Assembly: GCF_000518165.1 (NCBI RefSeq)
Contig: NZ_JADB01000001.1
Span: 372,001 to 436,000 of the forward strand
Direction: 5' to 3'
DNA from: Bartonella elizabethae F9251 = ATCC 49927
Lineage (GTDB): Bacteria; Pseudomonadota; Alphaproteobacteria; Rhizobiales; Rhizobiaceae
DNA length: 64,000 nt
The position numbers were made by a program, and so were the translations under genes. Positions within the stretch are counted from its first letter, which is position 1. Each line of letters starts with the position of its first letter. Shown one piece after another: positions 1 through 9,681 of this stretch. The notes beneath the pieces were generated by a model. The model did not search any database. It had not been told where the DNA came from and worked only from the letters and a program-made list of their open reading frames with translations.

Positions 1-52
1 GTTTAGTATTAACCTTTTTCACAGAATTAGATGCTGGATCACGGTGACTCAT
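1..52 (-). CDS. 5' end of an unidentified gene running off the left edge
   Basis: An ATG on the minus strand at 52-50 opens a reading frame that stays open to the window edge and begins MSHRDPASNSVKKVNTK. A good ribosome binding site (AAGGA) lies just upstream of it. Only 17 residues are visible, hydrophilic and without a signal peptide, so no function can be assigned. It is divergent from the CCA-adding enzyme gene, with about 250 bases between the two starts. Confidence 0.55.
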   Translation of the reverse strand, partial: MSHRDPASNSVKKVNTK

Positions 53-301
53 ATTTTTTCCTTAAGGCGTTTGTCGCAAAAATGGTAATTTTCTCTGCAT
101 GATAATGGATATCTTATTGTTTGTAACAGAAAATGAGAAGAAAAGAAGCATCATAAGCCGTTTTTTTTCATATTCATGTATAGATAGAGAAAAGTTTTTT
201 TGAAAGAAAGAGGCTTGTTTTATAAGGAATGTTTTAAAAACTTTGTTTTATGAAGAGAGTTTTTGAAAGCAATGAATACAACTTTTTTGAAAGGTTAAAG
301 G

Positions 302-1555
302 GTGAATATAAGGCAGAACTTCAAACAGGCTGCGTGGTTACAACAAAGTGATGTCCAAACACTTCTTCGTATTTTATCTTTAGAGGGGGAAGAGGCACGT
401 ATTGTGGGGGGAGCAGTGCGCAATCAACTATTAGGGCAACCTATTAGTGATATTGATATTGCGACAACCTGCTTACCGCAACAGATTATTGCACGTGTAG
501 AAGAAGCAGGATTTAAAGCTATTCCGACAGGGATTGCTTTTGGTACAATAACAGTGGTTGCGCATTCATGTTCTTATGAGGTCACAACGCTTCGCAGCGA
601 CATTGAAACAGATGGTCGTCATGCAAAAGTGGTATTTGGGCGTGATTGGAAAAAAGATGCTGAACGGCGAGATTTTACGATAAATGCCCTTTATTGTGAT
701 GCCGCTGGCAACCTTTATGATGATGTAGGAGGCTTGAGCGATATTGCAAGCCGAACAGTTCGTTTTATCGGTTTTGCAGAAAATCGTATTCGTGAAGATT
801 ATTTGCGTATTTTACGTTTTTTTCGCTTTTTTGCGTGGTATGGAGCGGGACGACCTGATGGGCAAGGGTTGAAGGCATGTGTTCGTTTAAAACACGGTTT
901 AAAAAAACTTTCTTCTGAGCGTATTTGGGCAGAAATGAAAAAGCTTCTTTTAGCTTCTGATCCAACACGTGCTCTTTTATGGATGCGACAAAGCAGAATT
1001 TTGTCACTCATTTTTCCTGAAACAGAAAAATGGGGCATTGATGCAATTCACGCATTGGTGAAAACAGAACAGATGCTTGGTTGGAAAGTTGATCCATTTT
1101 TACGGCTAGAAAGTCTTCTTCCTCCTGATCCTGGACGTCTTCATAAAATGGCACAACGTTTGCGTTTTTCCCATAAGGAAACAACACGGTTAAAGGAATG
1201 GGCAGAGTTAGAAATAATAAGCCAAAACTGTTCTGATCATTTTGTACAAAAATTGATTTATTTTCAGGGGCGACAGCCGGTTTTAGATCAATTATCCTTG
1301 TCAGTGGCTGCATTACATGCCGATATTCCAGAAAAAGGGAATGCTTTGCAAAAAACAGAAGAGTATCTCAAACTTTATCAGCTTGTTCAAAAATGGCAGA
1401 TTCCAACGTTTCCCATTAACGGTAACGATTTAATAAAAAAAGGTTTTTCAAAAGGTATCCTTTTAGGAAAAAAGCTTAAAGAACTAGAAATGATATGGGT
1501 TGAAAGTGGATTTTTAATGGATCGTCATGCCTTATTAGAAAAAATTGATTTATAA
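302..1555 (+). CDS. cca: CCA tRNA nucleotidyltransferase / poly(A) polymerase family
   Basis: This 417-residue cytoplasmic enzyme belongs to the class II nucleotidyltransferases that build or repair the 3' CCA end of tRNA from CTP and ATP. The family signatures are in the right order: the nucleotide-binding GGAVRNQLL at residues 36-44, the metal-binding acidic pair D50 and D52 in SDIDIATT, and RRDFTINAL at 122-130. The helical tRNA-binding part follows. The length fits the alphaproteobacterial form, which lacks the extra C-terminal HD domain of E. coli Cca. Translation starts at a GTG after an AAAGG-like site. It stands alone, followed by a non-coding gap. A poly(A) polymerase role cannot be excluded from sequence alone. 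Confidence 0.9.
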   Translation: MNIRQNFKQAAWLQQSDVQTLLRILSLEGEEARIVGGAVRNQLLGQPISDIDIATTCLPQQIIARVEEAGFKAIPTGIAFGTITVVAHSCSYEVTTLRSDIETDGRHAKVVFGRDWKKDAERRDFTINALYCDAAGNLYDDVGGLSDIASRTVRFIGFAENRIREDYLRILRFFRFFAWYGAGRPDGQGLKACVRLKHGLKKLSSERIWAEMKKLLLASDPTRALLWMRQSRILSLIFPETEKWGIDAIHALVKTEQMLGWKVDPFLRLESLLPPDPGRLHKMAQRLRFSHKETTRLKEWAELEIISQNCSDHFVQKLIYFQGRQPVLDQLSLSVAALHADIPEKGNALQKTEEYLKLYQLVQKWQIPTFPINGNDLIKKGFSKGILLGKKLKELEMIWVESGFLMDRHALLEKIDL

Positions 1556-2123
1556 TAATAATTTACCATTACTCATATGGAATAAGAGCGCCAAATATCG
1601 TAAGATTATCTTATTTCAAACTTGTTCATACTACTCAGTCAAAATTATTGCCTTATTCGCCACAAGCGAGGGAAGTCGTGTGAGAAAAAACGATTATAGG
1701 GGAAAAATACTTCTTAATAACTCCTATCAAAGATAAAGATTCTGGAAAATAAGAACAGATTAGAGAGAATAATGATAACGGTTTGTATTTTGTATGAGCA
1801 TAAAGAGAAGGATGCTCAATGCATATTAATATGAGAGGGATTTAATCATTCACAGATGGTGATATGAAATGGAGGTAATGGGCACTAAGAAACGTTTATT
1901 TTATCAGCACTTGGGTATTGGGCAATGGCAGGTGTTATACGCTTTAACTATATTTATAGGATAGCTTATGAGCTTTTAGAGGCTTTATTCCAGAAGTATC
2001 GTTGAAAAGTATGCGCTTTTAAGATTTGTAAAATTCTTGAAAAATAGTTTTTTCTATTTATTTGAAAACCAGAGTTTATGTATTTTGATATTCTATTAAT
2101 GCTTTGATAGAAGTGTTGTGTTT
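1556..2123. other. Non-coding gap between cca and trmL
   Basis: About 570 AT-rich bases with no supported gene. A 63-codon frame at 1545-1736 overlaps the end of cca and resembles nothing I recognise. Stop codons break every longer frame. It may be decayed coding sequence, but I cannot name a parent. Confidence 0.5.
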
Positions 2124-2600
2124 TTATAGATTACAGTTTTCTTCATAATAACCAATTTGGCGCAGTGCTTCTCCTGTTGTTATGGCTACACTCATGGCGA
2201 GATTGAGAGAGCGTGCCTGTGGTTTCATGGGAATTTTCAATGTGTAATCGACAGCTTCATGGACATAATCGGGAACGCCAGCTGATTCACGACCAAAAAG
2301 TACAACATCATTTTTTTGATAGTCTATCTGCGTATAGCATGTTTTTGCTTTTGTACTTAAAAGCAAAAGACGGCGGTTAAAGTGTTTCATAGAGCTTAAA
2401 AAATGTTGCCAATCCATATGTCGTTCTAAGGAAGCATATTCGAGATAATCCAATCCTGCACGTTTGAGATTACGGTCCGACAGGTTAAAGCCTGCGGGTT
2501 CAATAATGTGCACATGTAAACCAAAACAAGCACTAAGACGTAAAATTGTTCCGGTATTACCAGCAATATCAGGTTGGAAAAGAGCTATATGAAGTGTCAT
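2124..2600 (-). CDS. trmL: tRNA (cytidine(34)-2'-O)-methyltransferase TrmL
   Basis: TrmL is a small SPOUT-class methyltransferase that uses S-adenosylmethionine to methylate the ribose of the wobble nucleotide in certain leucine tRNAs. The 158-residue length matches a minimal SPOUT domain without an extra RNA-binding part. Visible motifs are the N-terminal PDIAGNTG at residues 10-17, GRESAGVP at 103-110 and RSLNLAMSVAI at 130-140; the last two form the trefoil-knot cofactor site. In rhizobia this gene is commonly found beside the bc1 operon, divergently as here, so the neighbourhood agrees. The start ATG is the only reasonable one, since the family begins directly with the hydrophobic first strand. 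Confidence 0.92.
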   Translation of the reverse strand: MTLHIALFQPDIAGNTGTILRLSACFGLHVHIIEPAGFNLSDRNLKRAGLDYLEYASLERHMDWQHFLSSMKHFNRRLLLLSTKAKTCYTQIDYQKNDVVLFGRESAGVPDYVHEAVDYTLKIPMKPQARSLNLAMSVAITTGEALRQIGYYEENCNL

Positions 2601-3152
2601 ATTCTCTGTAATATGATTTTTTTCAGCTTTGTAAAGAAGTGCTGTAATTTATTCGAAAAATATGGTCAAGAAATATATGATTTTTGTATTTATTTTTTAT
2701 GCACTTTAAGTTTCAGGAAAAAGTTACGGTCAAAGATTTGTTTGAGATAAGAGGGAACCTCATGATTCGGGATTTTCTTCGATTGAGCGATATGGTGCAA
2801 AGAAAGGATATTTAATGAGGTTGGATCTTTCATTGGGACGGAGATTTGACCATAACAAGAAAGTTTTTTCTTTAAGCGTCTCGGTTTTTATCAGGGAAGG
2901 GAAAGGTTTTGATTGATTGAATAGGAACAGAGGTTTGAAATAAACCTAGGATAGTTAGGTTTCTTATTTACTTTGTAGGATGATAAATTATCGTTAAACT
3001 AGGTTTTTGTATATCAGTTATTCAAAGAGTTGAAATTTTTTACAGAGGTATTTTTATGGGTTAAGACAGTGGTGATTGATCCAAGCATTGTGCAATGGGA
3101 GAGGGTATGATAAAAAGATGTTTTAGCAACGTGTCTCTTTGAAGTTAAGGCA
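2601..3152. other. Divergent intergenic region trmL/petA
   Basis: About 550 AT-rich bases separating the divergent trmL and petA starts, presumably holding both promoters. A weak 7-bp hairpin (AAACCTA/TAGGTTT) sits near 2944-2965. I saw no gene and no convincing promoter pair. Confidence 0.4.
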
Positions 3153-3701
3153 ATGGGTGAGCAGACGAGGCGGGATTTTCTGTTTTTGGTAACAGCTGTT
3201 GCAGGAGCAGTTGGAATGGGGATTGTTGCGTGGCCTTTTATCCGTCAGTTCCGCCCAGATGAGGCTGTTTTGGCATCTTCTTCTGTTGAGGTTGACCTTT
3301 CCGGTATTGAAGAGGGGATGTCGGTGACGGTGAAATGGCGAGGACAGCCCGTTGTTATTCGAAACCGTACGGCAAAAGAAATCGCTGATGCGCGCGCTAC
3401 GAGTTTGAGTTTTCTAAAAGATCGCCAAGCCCGCAATCCTAATCTTGAAGGTGAAAAAGAAGCGACGGATTTTGCGCGTTCAGCCGGTAAAGGCCGTGAA
3501 AATTGGCTTATTGTCATTAATCTTTGTACGCATCTAGGCTGTGTAACACTTGGGCAATCGGGGAAATTTGGAGGGTGGTTGTGCCCGTGTCATGGGTCTG
3601 TTTATGATACCGCTGGAAGAGTGCGGTCAGGTCCAGCGAACTATAATTTGGCGATCCCCCCTTACCAGTTTCTTTCTGATACTTTACTCAAAATAGGATA
3701 A
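3153..3701 (+). CDS. petA: Ubiquinol-cytochrome c reductase, Rieske iron-sulfur subunit
   Basis: This is the Rieske [2Fe-2S] subunit of the cytochrome bc1 complex, which passes electrons from ubiquinol to cytochrome c1 on the periplasmic side of the inner membrane. The 182 residues start with a twin-arginine-like TRRDF (5-9) followed by a membrane anchor at about 10-29. The cluster ligands lie in CTHLGC (125-130) and CPCHGS (144-149), and the cysteines of both boxes can also form the structural disulfide. petB follows four bases after the stop, so the genes are co-transcribed. The ribosome binding site is weak: AAGG lies only two bases from the ATG. The protein start nevertheless matches rhizobial homologues. 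Confidence 0.97.
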   Translation: MGEQTRRDFLFLVTAVAGAVGMGIVAWPFIRQFRPDEAVLASSSVEVDLSGIEEGMSVTVKWRGQPVVIRNRTAKEIADARATSLSFLKDRQARNPNLEGEKEATDFARSAGKGRENWLIVINLCTHLGCVTLGQSGKFGGWLCPCHGSVYDTAGRVRSGPANYNLAIPPYQFLSDTLLKIG

Positions 3702-3705
3702 GGTC

Positions 3706-4962
3706 ATGACAAGGTTTCCTCCTTATTGTCCTAAAAATGCTCTTTCCCGTTGGTTTGATAAGCGTTTTCCTCTTCCTCGTTTTTTTTATAATGCATTTGT
3801 GATTTTTCCTGTTCCGCGTAATCTTAATTACTTTTATACGTTTGGCGGTATTTTGACCCTTATGCTTTTATCACAGCTTTTGACTGGTCTTGTCTTGTCA
3901 TTGCATTATGTTCCAGATATTCATTTGGCTTTTGAAACGGGTGAACGATTTCGGCGTGAAGGCCAGTTTGGATGGCTTTTTCGTCCATGGCATAGTGTAG
4001 GCTCTTCGTTTTTTTTTATTGCCGTTTATATCCATTTGGCGCGCGGACTTTATTATGGGTCTTATAAAAATATGCGAGAAATGGTGTGGATCACAGGGAT
4101 TTTTATTTATATCATCATGATGGCAATCGCATTTTTTGGTTATGTGCTTGTTTGGGGGATGATGTCTATTTCAGCCGCCTCAGTGATTGCAGGGCTTTTA
4201 AAAACGATACCTTTGGTGGGAGTATGGTTACATGAAACACTTCTTGGTGGTTATGGTGTAGGACAACCAACATTGAATCGTTTTTATGTTTTTCATTATG
4301 TTCTATCATTTGTTTTGCTTCTTTTTGTGGGACTTCATATTTGGGCAATCCATTGTGTGGGGCAGGGAAATCCAACGGGTCTTGCTGTACAATCAGATAA
4401 GGAAACGGTACCGTTTTCGCCTTATGCACTTATCAAAGATATTTTTGCCATTACTGTTTTTTTGATCTTTTTTGCTTGGTTTTTATTTTATATGCCCGAT
4501 TATATGGGGCAAGCCGAAAATTATAGCGTGGCCGATCCTTTAAAGGCACCGCTTCGTGTCGTTCCAGAATGGTATTTTTTGCCTTTTTATGCGATGCTGC
4601 GTGCTATAACTTTTGATATCGGTATTTTTTCTTCAACTTTTGTGGGCTTTGTTCTCTTCGTCAGCTCGATTCTCGTATTAATTTTTGTCCCGTGGTTAGA
4701 TCGCTCTAAAATATGTTCGGCAAGGTATCGGCCTATTTATAAAATTTTCTTTTGGGCGTTGGTTTTTGACGTCGTTTTTCTTGGTTGGCTGGGTTCAAGA
4801 GAAATAAGTGACAGAATTCTTTTATGGACGCAATTGGCTACGATTTATTATTTTATATTCTTTTTGGTTATTTTGCCGATTTTGCCTACGTTTGAAAAAA
4901 GTCGTCCTCTTCCTTCTTCGATTATGCAAGATCTGCAACAGGAAAAAAAGAGATTATGGTAA
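3706..4962 (+). CDS. petB: Cytochrome b of the bc1 complex
   Basis: Cytochrome b is the membrane core of complex III and carries hemes bL and bH and the Qo and Qi quinone sites. At 418 residues it is a complete, unfused alphaproteobacterial form. The four heme ligands fit the family spacing: H96 and H110 in the second helix region, H197 and H211 in the fourth. The Qo-site motif PEWY is at 287-290, and multiple hydrophobic helices span the chain. The gene sits between petA and petC. Its last seven bases overlap the start of petC, which suggests translational coupling. Confidence 0.97.
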   Translation: MTRFPPYCPKNALSRWFDKRFPLPRFFYNAFVIFPVPRNLNYFYTFGGILTLMLLSQLLTGLVLSLHYVPDIHLAFETGERFRREGQFGWLFRPWHSVGSSFFFIAVYIHLARGLYYGSYKNMREMVWITGIFIYIIMMAIAFFGYVLVWGMMSISAASVIAGLLKTIPLVGVWLHETLLGGYGVGQPTLNRFYVFHYVLSFVLLLFVGLHIWAIHCVGQGNPTGLAVQSDKETVPFSPYALIKDIFAITVFLIFFAWFLFYMPDYMGQAENYSVADPLKAPLRVVPEWYFLPFYAMLRAITFDIGIFSSTFVGFVLFVSSILVLIFVPWLDRSKICSARYRPIYKIFFWALVFDVVFLGWLGSREISDRILLWTQLATIYYFIFFLVILPILPTFEKSRPLPSSIMQDLQQEKKRLW

Positions 4963-5852
4963 ATGTTTTTATTGGATTGATTATTATTACTATGAGCTTT
5001 TCTGTTCAGAGTGGGGGCAGTCATGCCTCTGATCGATTGGATCAAGAGGAGGAACTGACTTCTTTTCCTTTACGGATTCCTACAAAACAAGAATGGAGTT
5101 TTTCAGGACCATTTGGGTTTTATGATAAGGCGCAATTGCGGCGTGGGTTAAAGGTTTATAAACAAGTTTGTTCCAGCTGCCATGGGCTAAAATATGTGGC
5201 TTTTCGCCATTTAAAAGCTCTTGGCTATGATCAAGAACAGATTAAAGCTTGGGCAGCACAATATGAAGTGCGCGATGGTCCTAATCGTGAAGGAAAAAAT
5301 TTTAAACGTCCTGGGGTCGCAACGGATTATTTTCCTTCTCCTTTTGCAAATGAAGAAGAAGCAAGATTTGCTTTAAATGCTGCGTATCCTCCGGATTTAT
5401 CATTGATGGCACGGGCACGTGGCGTATCTTTGCCATTTCCTGCTTTAATTACTGATGTGTTAACGCATTATGATACAGCCGGTCCAGATTATATTACCGC
5501 TCTTTTAACAGGATATCAGGAAGCGCCAAAGGAGGTAGAAGTTGCAGATGGTTATTGGTATAATCCTTATTTTATTGCCAGTAATTCTTTAACCATGGCG
5601 CCTCCTTTGAGTGATGGTGTCGTTACTTATGAAGATGGAACCCCCCAAACTGTTGAACATTACGCGCGTGATGTTGCTGCTTTTTTGATGTGGGCTGCTG
5701 ATCCTCATATGGAAATTCGTAAAAAAACCGGTTTTCGTGTTATTTTATTTTTAATCATTTTTGCAGGACTTGTTTATATTTTAAAAAATCGTATTTGGTG
5801 TGGTTTGGAGGTAGAAACAAAAGAGGAAATTAAAGAGAAAAGGACAAGGTGA
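4956..5852 (+). CDS. petC: Cytochrome c1 of the bc1 complex
   Basis: Cytochrome c1 accepts electrons from the Rieske protein and hands them to soluble cytochrome c. The 298-residue protein has an N-terminal signal sequence (about residues 1-25), one c-type heme-binding motif CSSCH at 72-76, and a conserved segment containing MAPPL that should supply the methionine axial ligand. A single C-terminal membrane anchor at about 260-277 is followed by a short charged tail. It overlaps the end of petB by seven bases and closes the petABC operon. In some bacteria cytochromes b and c1 are one polyprotein; here they are separate genes. Confidence 0.97.
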   Translation: MVNVFIGLIIITMSFSVQSGGSHASDRLDQEEELTSFPLRIPTKQEWSFSGPFGFYDKAQLRRGLKVYKQVCSSCHGLKYVAFRHLKALGYDQEQIKAWAAQYEVRDGPNREGKNFKRPGVATDYFPSPFANEEEARFALNAAYPPDLSLMARARGVSLPFPALITDVLTHYDTAGPDYITALLTGYQEAPKEVEVADGYWYNPYFIASNSLTMAPPLSDGVVTYEDGTPQTVEHYARDVAAFLMWAADPHMEIRKKTGFRVILFLIIFAGLVYILKNRIWCGLEVETKEEIKEKRTR

Positions 5853-5956
5853 CCTATCTTGAAAGAGTAGAAAGTATAAAGAACATAAGGAACAAATCTG
5901 TTTATGATGCATTGAGGTTTTATAAAGTAAAAGCAAAGTAAAACGGAGATGTTAAA

Positions 5957-6397
5957 ATGAAAAAAATTGTATGTACTACTCTTATGTCAATTTTGATGCT
6001 TTCTAGTACTTATGCTCAGTCTTTTGAAATGCCTTCTAAACATGAAATAATTTCTTCGACGGGTATTGTACAGGTGGGGATCGATAAGTCTGTGCGTTAT
6101 GTAACGCCTTTAGCAACGGACTTTGTTGCTTCCAGCCTTATAGGCGCCGATGTTTATAATATAGAAGATGAAAATATTGGTGAAGTAAAAGATATTATTC
6201 TACGTGAAAATAATATTGCGGGATTTGTAATTGCTGTTGGCGGTTTTCTTGGTATAGGGGAGAGTTATGTGGTCGTTTCTCCAGAAACAATCCAGATGAC
6301 AAATGATTATGGTAAGTGGAAACTTATTACAAATGCCACAAAGGATTCTTTAAAAGATGCTCCAACATTTAAATATGAAGGGCATTGGGCACGCTAA
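5957..6397 (+). CDS. Secreted PRC-barrel domain protein
   Basis: A 146-residue protein with a clear signal peptide (MKKIVCTT..., cleavage likely after STYA near residue 20) and one PRC-barrel-like domain. The domain spans roughly residues 55-115, with LIGADVYNIEDENIGEVKDI as its opening strands. Such beta-barrel domains occur in envelope proteins of rhizobia and Brucella, but their ligand is generally unknown. A GGAG ribosome binding site precedes the ATG, and a strong terminator follows 32 bases after the stop. It is therefore likely a single-gene transcript, about 100 bases downstream of petC. I assign the fold, not a function. Confidence 0.75.
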   Translation: MKKIVCTTLMSILMLSSTYAQSFEMPSKHEIISSTGIVQVGIDKSVRYVTPLATDFVASSLIGADVYNIEDENIGEVKDIILRENNIAGFVIAVGGFLGIGESYVVVSPETIQMTNDYGKWKLITNATKDSLKDAPTFKYEGHWAR

Positions 6398-6429
6398 TTT
6401 CATATTTCCATTTTTTAATAGACAAAGAG

Positions 6430-6465
6430 GTTGCTACCATAATAACATGGTAGCAACGGTTTTTA
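6430..6465 (+). terminator. Intrinsic terminator after the PRC-barrel gene
   Basis: A perfect 11-bp stem (GTTGCTACCAT at 6430-6440 with ATGGTAGCAAC at 6447-6457) and a six-base loop, followed by GG and a run of T. Oriented for the upstream plus-strand gene. The T run is on this strand only. Confidence 0.85.
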
Positions 6466-6561
6466 GTTCAGAAGAACTTGGGAGTTTTTGCAATACTCTT
6501 CTATAGACTTATTACAAAATCTTCAAGATAAAATGCTAAAATATTAAGGGAGAGTGAAGAA

Positions 6562-7665
6562 TTAAGTATTATGTTTAAATAACATGATATCACCATCTTG
6601 CACAATGTATTCTTTTCCTTCATCGCGAGCCTTTCCTGCTTCTTTTGCACCGCTTTCTCCCCCCAGAGCAATATAGTCATTGTAGCTGATCGTTTGGGCA
6701 CGAATGAAGCCGCGCTCAAAATCGGAGTGAATAACGCCGGCAGCTTGGGGAGCTTTTGTACCACGCGTAATTGTCCATGCTCGTGTTTCCTTAGGTCCGC
6801 AGGTGAAGTAAGTAATGAGATCAAGTAAATGATAACCAGCGCGAATAAGGCGATTTAAACTTGGTTCAAAGAGCCCTAGAGCATCGAGATATTCTGATGC
6901 TTCAGCATCACTCAATTGTGTGATTTCCGCTTCAATAGAAGCAGAAATGATAATGCTTTGTGCATTTTGTTCCGTTGCCATTTTTTCAACTGCTTGGGTA
7001 AAGTTATTTCCATGAGCGGCATCATTTTCGCTTACGTTGCAAACATAAAGTACAGGCTTGGAAGTGAGAAGATTTAAGCTCTTTAGAATATGGTGTTCAT
7101 CTAAAGCGATATCTTTGAGTAATAACCGGACAGGATTTCCCTGTTGCAGAATATTTAATGCTTTTTCCATAACGGGGAGAATTGTAAGAGCTTCTTTATC
7201 TTTTCCAATTGCTCGTTTACGGATTTGTACGATTCGTCTCTCCAGACTTTCGAGATCCGCCAGCATGAGTTCAGTTTCAACGGTTGTCGCATCAGAAATA
7301 GGATCAATACGTCCTTCTACGTGAGTGATATCTTCATTTTGAAAACAGCGTAAAACATGGATAATGGCATCGACTTCGCGAATATTGGCTAAAAATTTGT
7401 TCCCTAAACCTTCGCCTTTTGAAGCGCCTCGTACAAGCCCCGCAATATCAACGAAATTAATGCGTGTAGGAATAATTTCTTTTGAACCAGCGATTGATGC
7501 AATTTTTTCCATTCGTAAATCAGGAACAGCAACTTCACCGGTATTGGGTTCAATGGTACAAAAAGGATAATTGGCAGCCTGTGCAGTGGCTGTTTTTGTT
7601 AATGCATTAAAAAGAGTTGATTTACCAACATTAGGTAATCCAACAATACCGCATTTAAATCCCAT
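6562..7665 (-). CDS. ychF: Redox-regulated ATPase YchF (Obg-family P-loop protein)
   Basis: YchF is an Obg-related P-loop NTPase that prefers ATP over GTP and associates with ribosomes; it is implicated in stress and translation control. The 367-residue length is typical. The G1 loop GLPNVGKST is at 9-17, the G3 segment reads FVDIAGLVRGASKGEGLGNKFL, and the usual NKxD specificity motif is replaced by NVSEND, as in the family. The C-terminal part carries the TGS-like domain (CGPKETRAWTI...). It lies in the rhizobial translation cluster with pth and rplY, here separated by the L,D-transpeptidase gene on the other strand. Confidence 0.95.
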   Translation of the reverse strand: MGFKCGIVGLPNVGKSTLFNALTKTATAQAANYPFCTIEPNTGEVAVPDLRMEKIASIAGSKEIIPTRINFVDIAGLVRGASKGEGLGNKFLANIREVDAIIHVLRCFQNEDITHVEGRIDPISDATTVETELMLADLESLERRIVQIRKRAIGKDKEALTILPVMEKALNILQQGNPVRLLLKDIALDEHHILKSLNLLTSKPVLYVCNVSENDAAHGNNFTQAVEKMATEQNAQSIIISASIEAEITQLSDAEASEYLDALGLFEPSLNRLIRAGYHLLDLITYFTCGPKETRAWTITRGTKAPQAAGVIHSDFERGFIRAQTISYNDYIALGGESGAKEAGKARDEGKEYIVQDGDIMLFKHNT

Positions 7666-7904
7666 GAGAATCTTTCTTTTCTGTTGATTTTATGCTCAAG
7701 ATAAAATTTGTATAGCATATTTTCAGAAGAGTTATAGTCTTTGTATTGTGATAAGTGAGAAAAAAGTTTACAGTAATAAATAATCTGCTTTTTTACCTTC
7801 TAAAGTTCTTAATTTAAGAAAACTTCCAGTTAATGTTAATAGTGTGCTAAGTTTTTCATGGTACGCAAATCTGCATAAATAGTTTAATCGGAGAAAATAG
7901 AAGA

Positions 7905-8648
7905 GTGTTATCTCGTTGTGCCTTTTTAATTGCAGCACTTTTAGCTTTGGCTGGATGTGCTACAACACGTCAATCAGATATGTCATCAGCTTCTTTTCAA
8001 CAAGCTCGATACATTCCACCAGAAATACAGGCTTTGTACGGTCCTGTAACGAATGAAACTTATCCGTTACCTGCTGTTGATCTTGCAAAAATTGATCCAA
8101 AGTTTTGGCGACAAGAAGTGATTTATTATACATCTTATCCACCTGGAACGTTGGTTATCGATACGCAAGAATGTTTTCTTTACCTTATTGGTGAAAATGG
8201 GAAAGCTTTACGCTATGGAATTGGGGTCGGTAAGGAAGGCCTAGCATTTGAAGGTGAGGGGGTTGTGCAGCGCAAGCGTCGCTGGCCAAATTGGGCACCT
8301 ACTGCAGCAATGATGGCTCGAGAACCAGAACGTTATGGTCATTTGGGGAAAGGAATGCCACCAGGGCCCGATAATCCATTGGGCGCACGAGCACTTTATC
8401 TTTTCAAAAATGGGAAAGATACACTTTTCCGTATTCATGGCTCACATGAATCTTGGTCGATTGGGCGTGCGATTTCAAGTGGGTGTATCCGTTTGCTTAA
8501 TCAAGATATTATTGATCTTTATGATCGTGTTCCCGTTGGTTCACGTGTCGTGGTGTTACAAAACAATAGGAGTGTGCCTACAGTTTACAGTCAACAATCA
8601 AATGGCTACGATCCGCTAGAGTCAACCATTCAGGCAAATGATTTTTAA
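7905..8648 (+). CDS. L,D-transpeptidase (YkuD domain) lipoprotein
   Basis: A 247-residue envelope protein that probably cross-links peptidoglycan by 3-3 bonds or attaches proteins to it. It starts at a GTG and has a lipoprotein signal with lipobox LAGC, the lipidated cysteine being C18. The YkuD catalytic domain ends in HGS (178-180) and SSGCIRL (191-197), with catalytic C194 and the conserved histidine. The conserved GGIGVGKEG-like and RRWPNWAPT strands precede it. Bartonella and Brucella carry several such ErfK/YbiS-family proteins, so a specific role (cross-linking or outer-membrane tethering) cannot be chosen from sequence. A terminator follows the gene. Confidence 0.9.
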   Translation: MLSRCAFLIAALLALAGCATTRQSDMSSASFQQARYIPPEIQALYGPVTNETYPLPAVDLAKIDPKFWRQEVIYYTSYPPGTLVIDTQECFLYLIGENGKALRYGIGVGKEGLAFEGEGVVQRKRRWPNWAPTAAMMAREPERYGHLGKGMPPGPDNPLGARALYLFKNGKDTLFRIHGSHESWSIGRAISSGCIRLLNQDIIDLYDRVPVGSRVVVLQNNRSVPTVYSQQSNGYDPLESTIQANDF

Positions 8649-8655
8649 TTTGAGG

Positions 8656-8713
8656 GAGAAGATTGGAGAGAGCCATTTGAGTATTTTGGTTTTCTATTCA
8701 ATCTTCTCTTTTT
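8656..8713 (+). terminator. Likely terminator after the L,D-transpeptidase gene
   Basis: A 10-bp perfect inverted repeat (GAGAAGATTG at 8656-8665, CAATCTTCTC at 8699-8708) with a long 33-base loop is followed by a T run. The long loop makes it less certain than a compact hairpin. Confidence 0.6.
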
Positions 8714-9023
8714 CAAAAGGTCTGTACAAATATCATAATTTCCTTTGTTAGCTTTTCATGTTTCACCAACAGGCTTTACCTTTGATAAGACTTATAAGAG
8801 GCATTCTCCTTCTTTTTTCAAGAGATTTTATCCGTATACATCTCGAATTTGTGAGGTGTACGCCAATGGTTTTGATTGCTTTCATTATCAATAGATTTGA
8901 AATGAATCTTAGGATATTTGACGCTTTTATTCAGCTTACAAAAAATTAATTTTATAAATCAATGTATTATATAAAATTTCTATAGAGAAGTGTTGATTTT
9001 TTGCCAATAAGAGAAATAAGCGA
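8714..9023. other. Non-coding gap before pth
   Basis: About 310 bases without a supported gene. One 63-codon frame (8758-8949) lacks a ribosome binding site and any recognisable motif. Confidence 0.4.
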
Positions 9024-9605
9024 TTAGGATAAGTTTTTGTTTTTTATCGTTTGTGAAACTTCATTCATAAAGAGAGATTTGTCACCTTTTATGAGGAGAG
9101 TAATATTTTTTGCAAGGGTATTTAAGAGAGGGAGCAACCATTCTTGATCAGATTTGGTAAAATTTCCTAGAACATGTTGATGAACAAGTTCTTTGCTTCC
9201 AGGATGACCAATTCCTATACGCAGACGACAATAGTCAGTACCACAATGGGCATCAATAGACTTAATACCATTATGTCCATTATTTCCTCCCCCAATTTTT
9301 ATACGAACTTTCCCCGGTGATAGGTCTAACTCATCACAAATGATGATCAAATTCTTTAAATCTAATTTGTAAAATCGCAAAGCTTCGCCAATAGCTTGTC
9401 CCGAGAGATTCATGAAAGTTTGCGGTTTTATAAGAAAAATTTTCTCATTATTTATGAAACCATTGGAGATTTCTGCTTGAAACTTCTTCGACCATGGAGA
9501 AAAAGAAAAGGACTGATAAATAGCATCGACAGCCATAAAACCAATATTATGGCGGTTATTTTGATATTGGGAACCAGGATTGCCAAGACCAGCAATAAGC
9601 CACAT
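9024..9605 (-). CDS. pth: Peptidyl-tRNA hydrolase
   Basis: Pth cleaves the ester bond of peptidyl-tRNAs released prematurely from ribosomes and recycles the tRNA. The 193 residues carry the family signatures: GLGNPG at 6-11 with N9, the catalytic H19 in [15 protein letters not shown] with its substrate-contacting asparagine, and the [13 protein letters not shown] strand followed by GGGNNGHNG. The gene follows rplY on the same strand, with a small hairpin in the 76-base gap. That pairing is conserved in rhizobia and supports a shared translation-related operon. Confidence 0.97.
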   Translation of the reverse strand: MWLIAGLGNPGSQYQNNRHNIGFMAVDAIYQSFSFSPWSKKFQAEISNGFINNEKIFLIKPQTFMNLSGQAIGEALRFYKLDLKNLIIICDELDLSPGKVRIKIGGGNNGHNGIKSIDAHCGTDYCRLRIGIGHPGSKELVHQHVLGNFTKSDQEWLLPLLNTLAKNITLLIKGDKSLFMNEVSQTIKNKNLS

Positions 9606-9653
9606 ATGTACCTTCAGTCAAAGTGTGAGGGGAGTATACGTTTCATAAATGAA

Positions 9654-9672
9654 GGCGGGAAAGATTCCCGCC
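9654..9672 (-). other. Hairpin between rplY and pth
   Basis: GGCGGGA and TCCCGCC form a 7-bp GC-rich stem with a five-base loop, 10 bases after the rplY stop in the minus-strand message. Only a weak T-rich stretch (TTCATTT) follows, so it is better read as a partial terminator or processing hairpin that lowers pth expression relative to L25. Confidence 0.5.
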
Positions 9673-9681
9673 TGTTGCGTT

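Noticed and set aside
1545-1736. 63-codon plus-strand frame after cca
   Set aside because: It overlaps the end of cca, has no ribosome binding site and resembles no family.
8758-8949. 63-codon plus-strand frame in the gap before pth
   Set aside because: No ribosome binding site and no motif; random-like composition.
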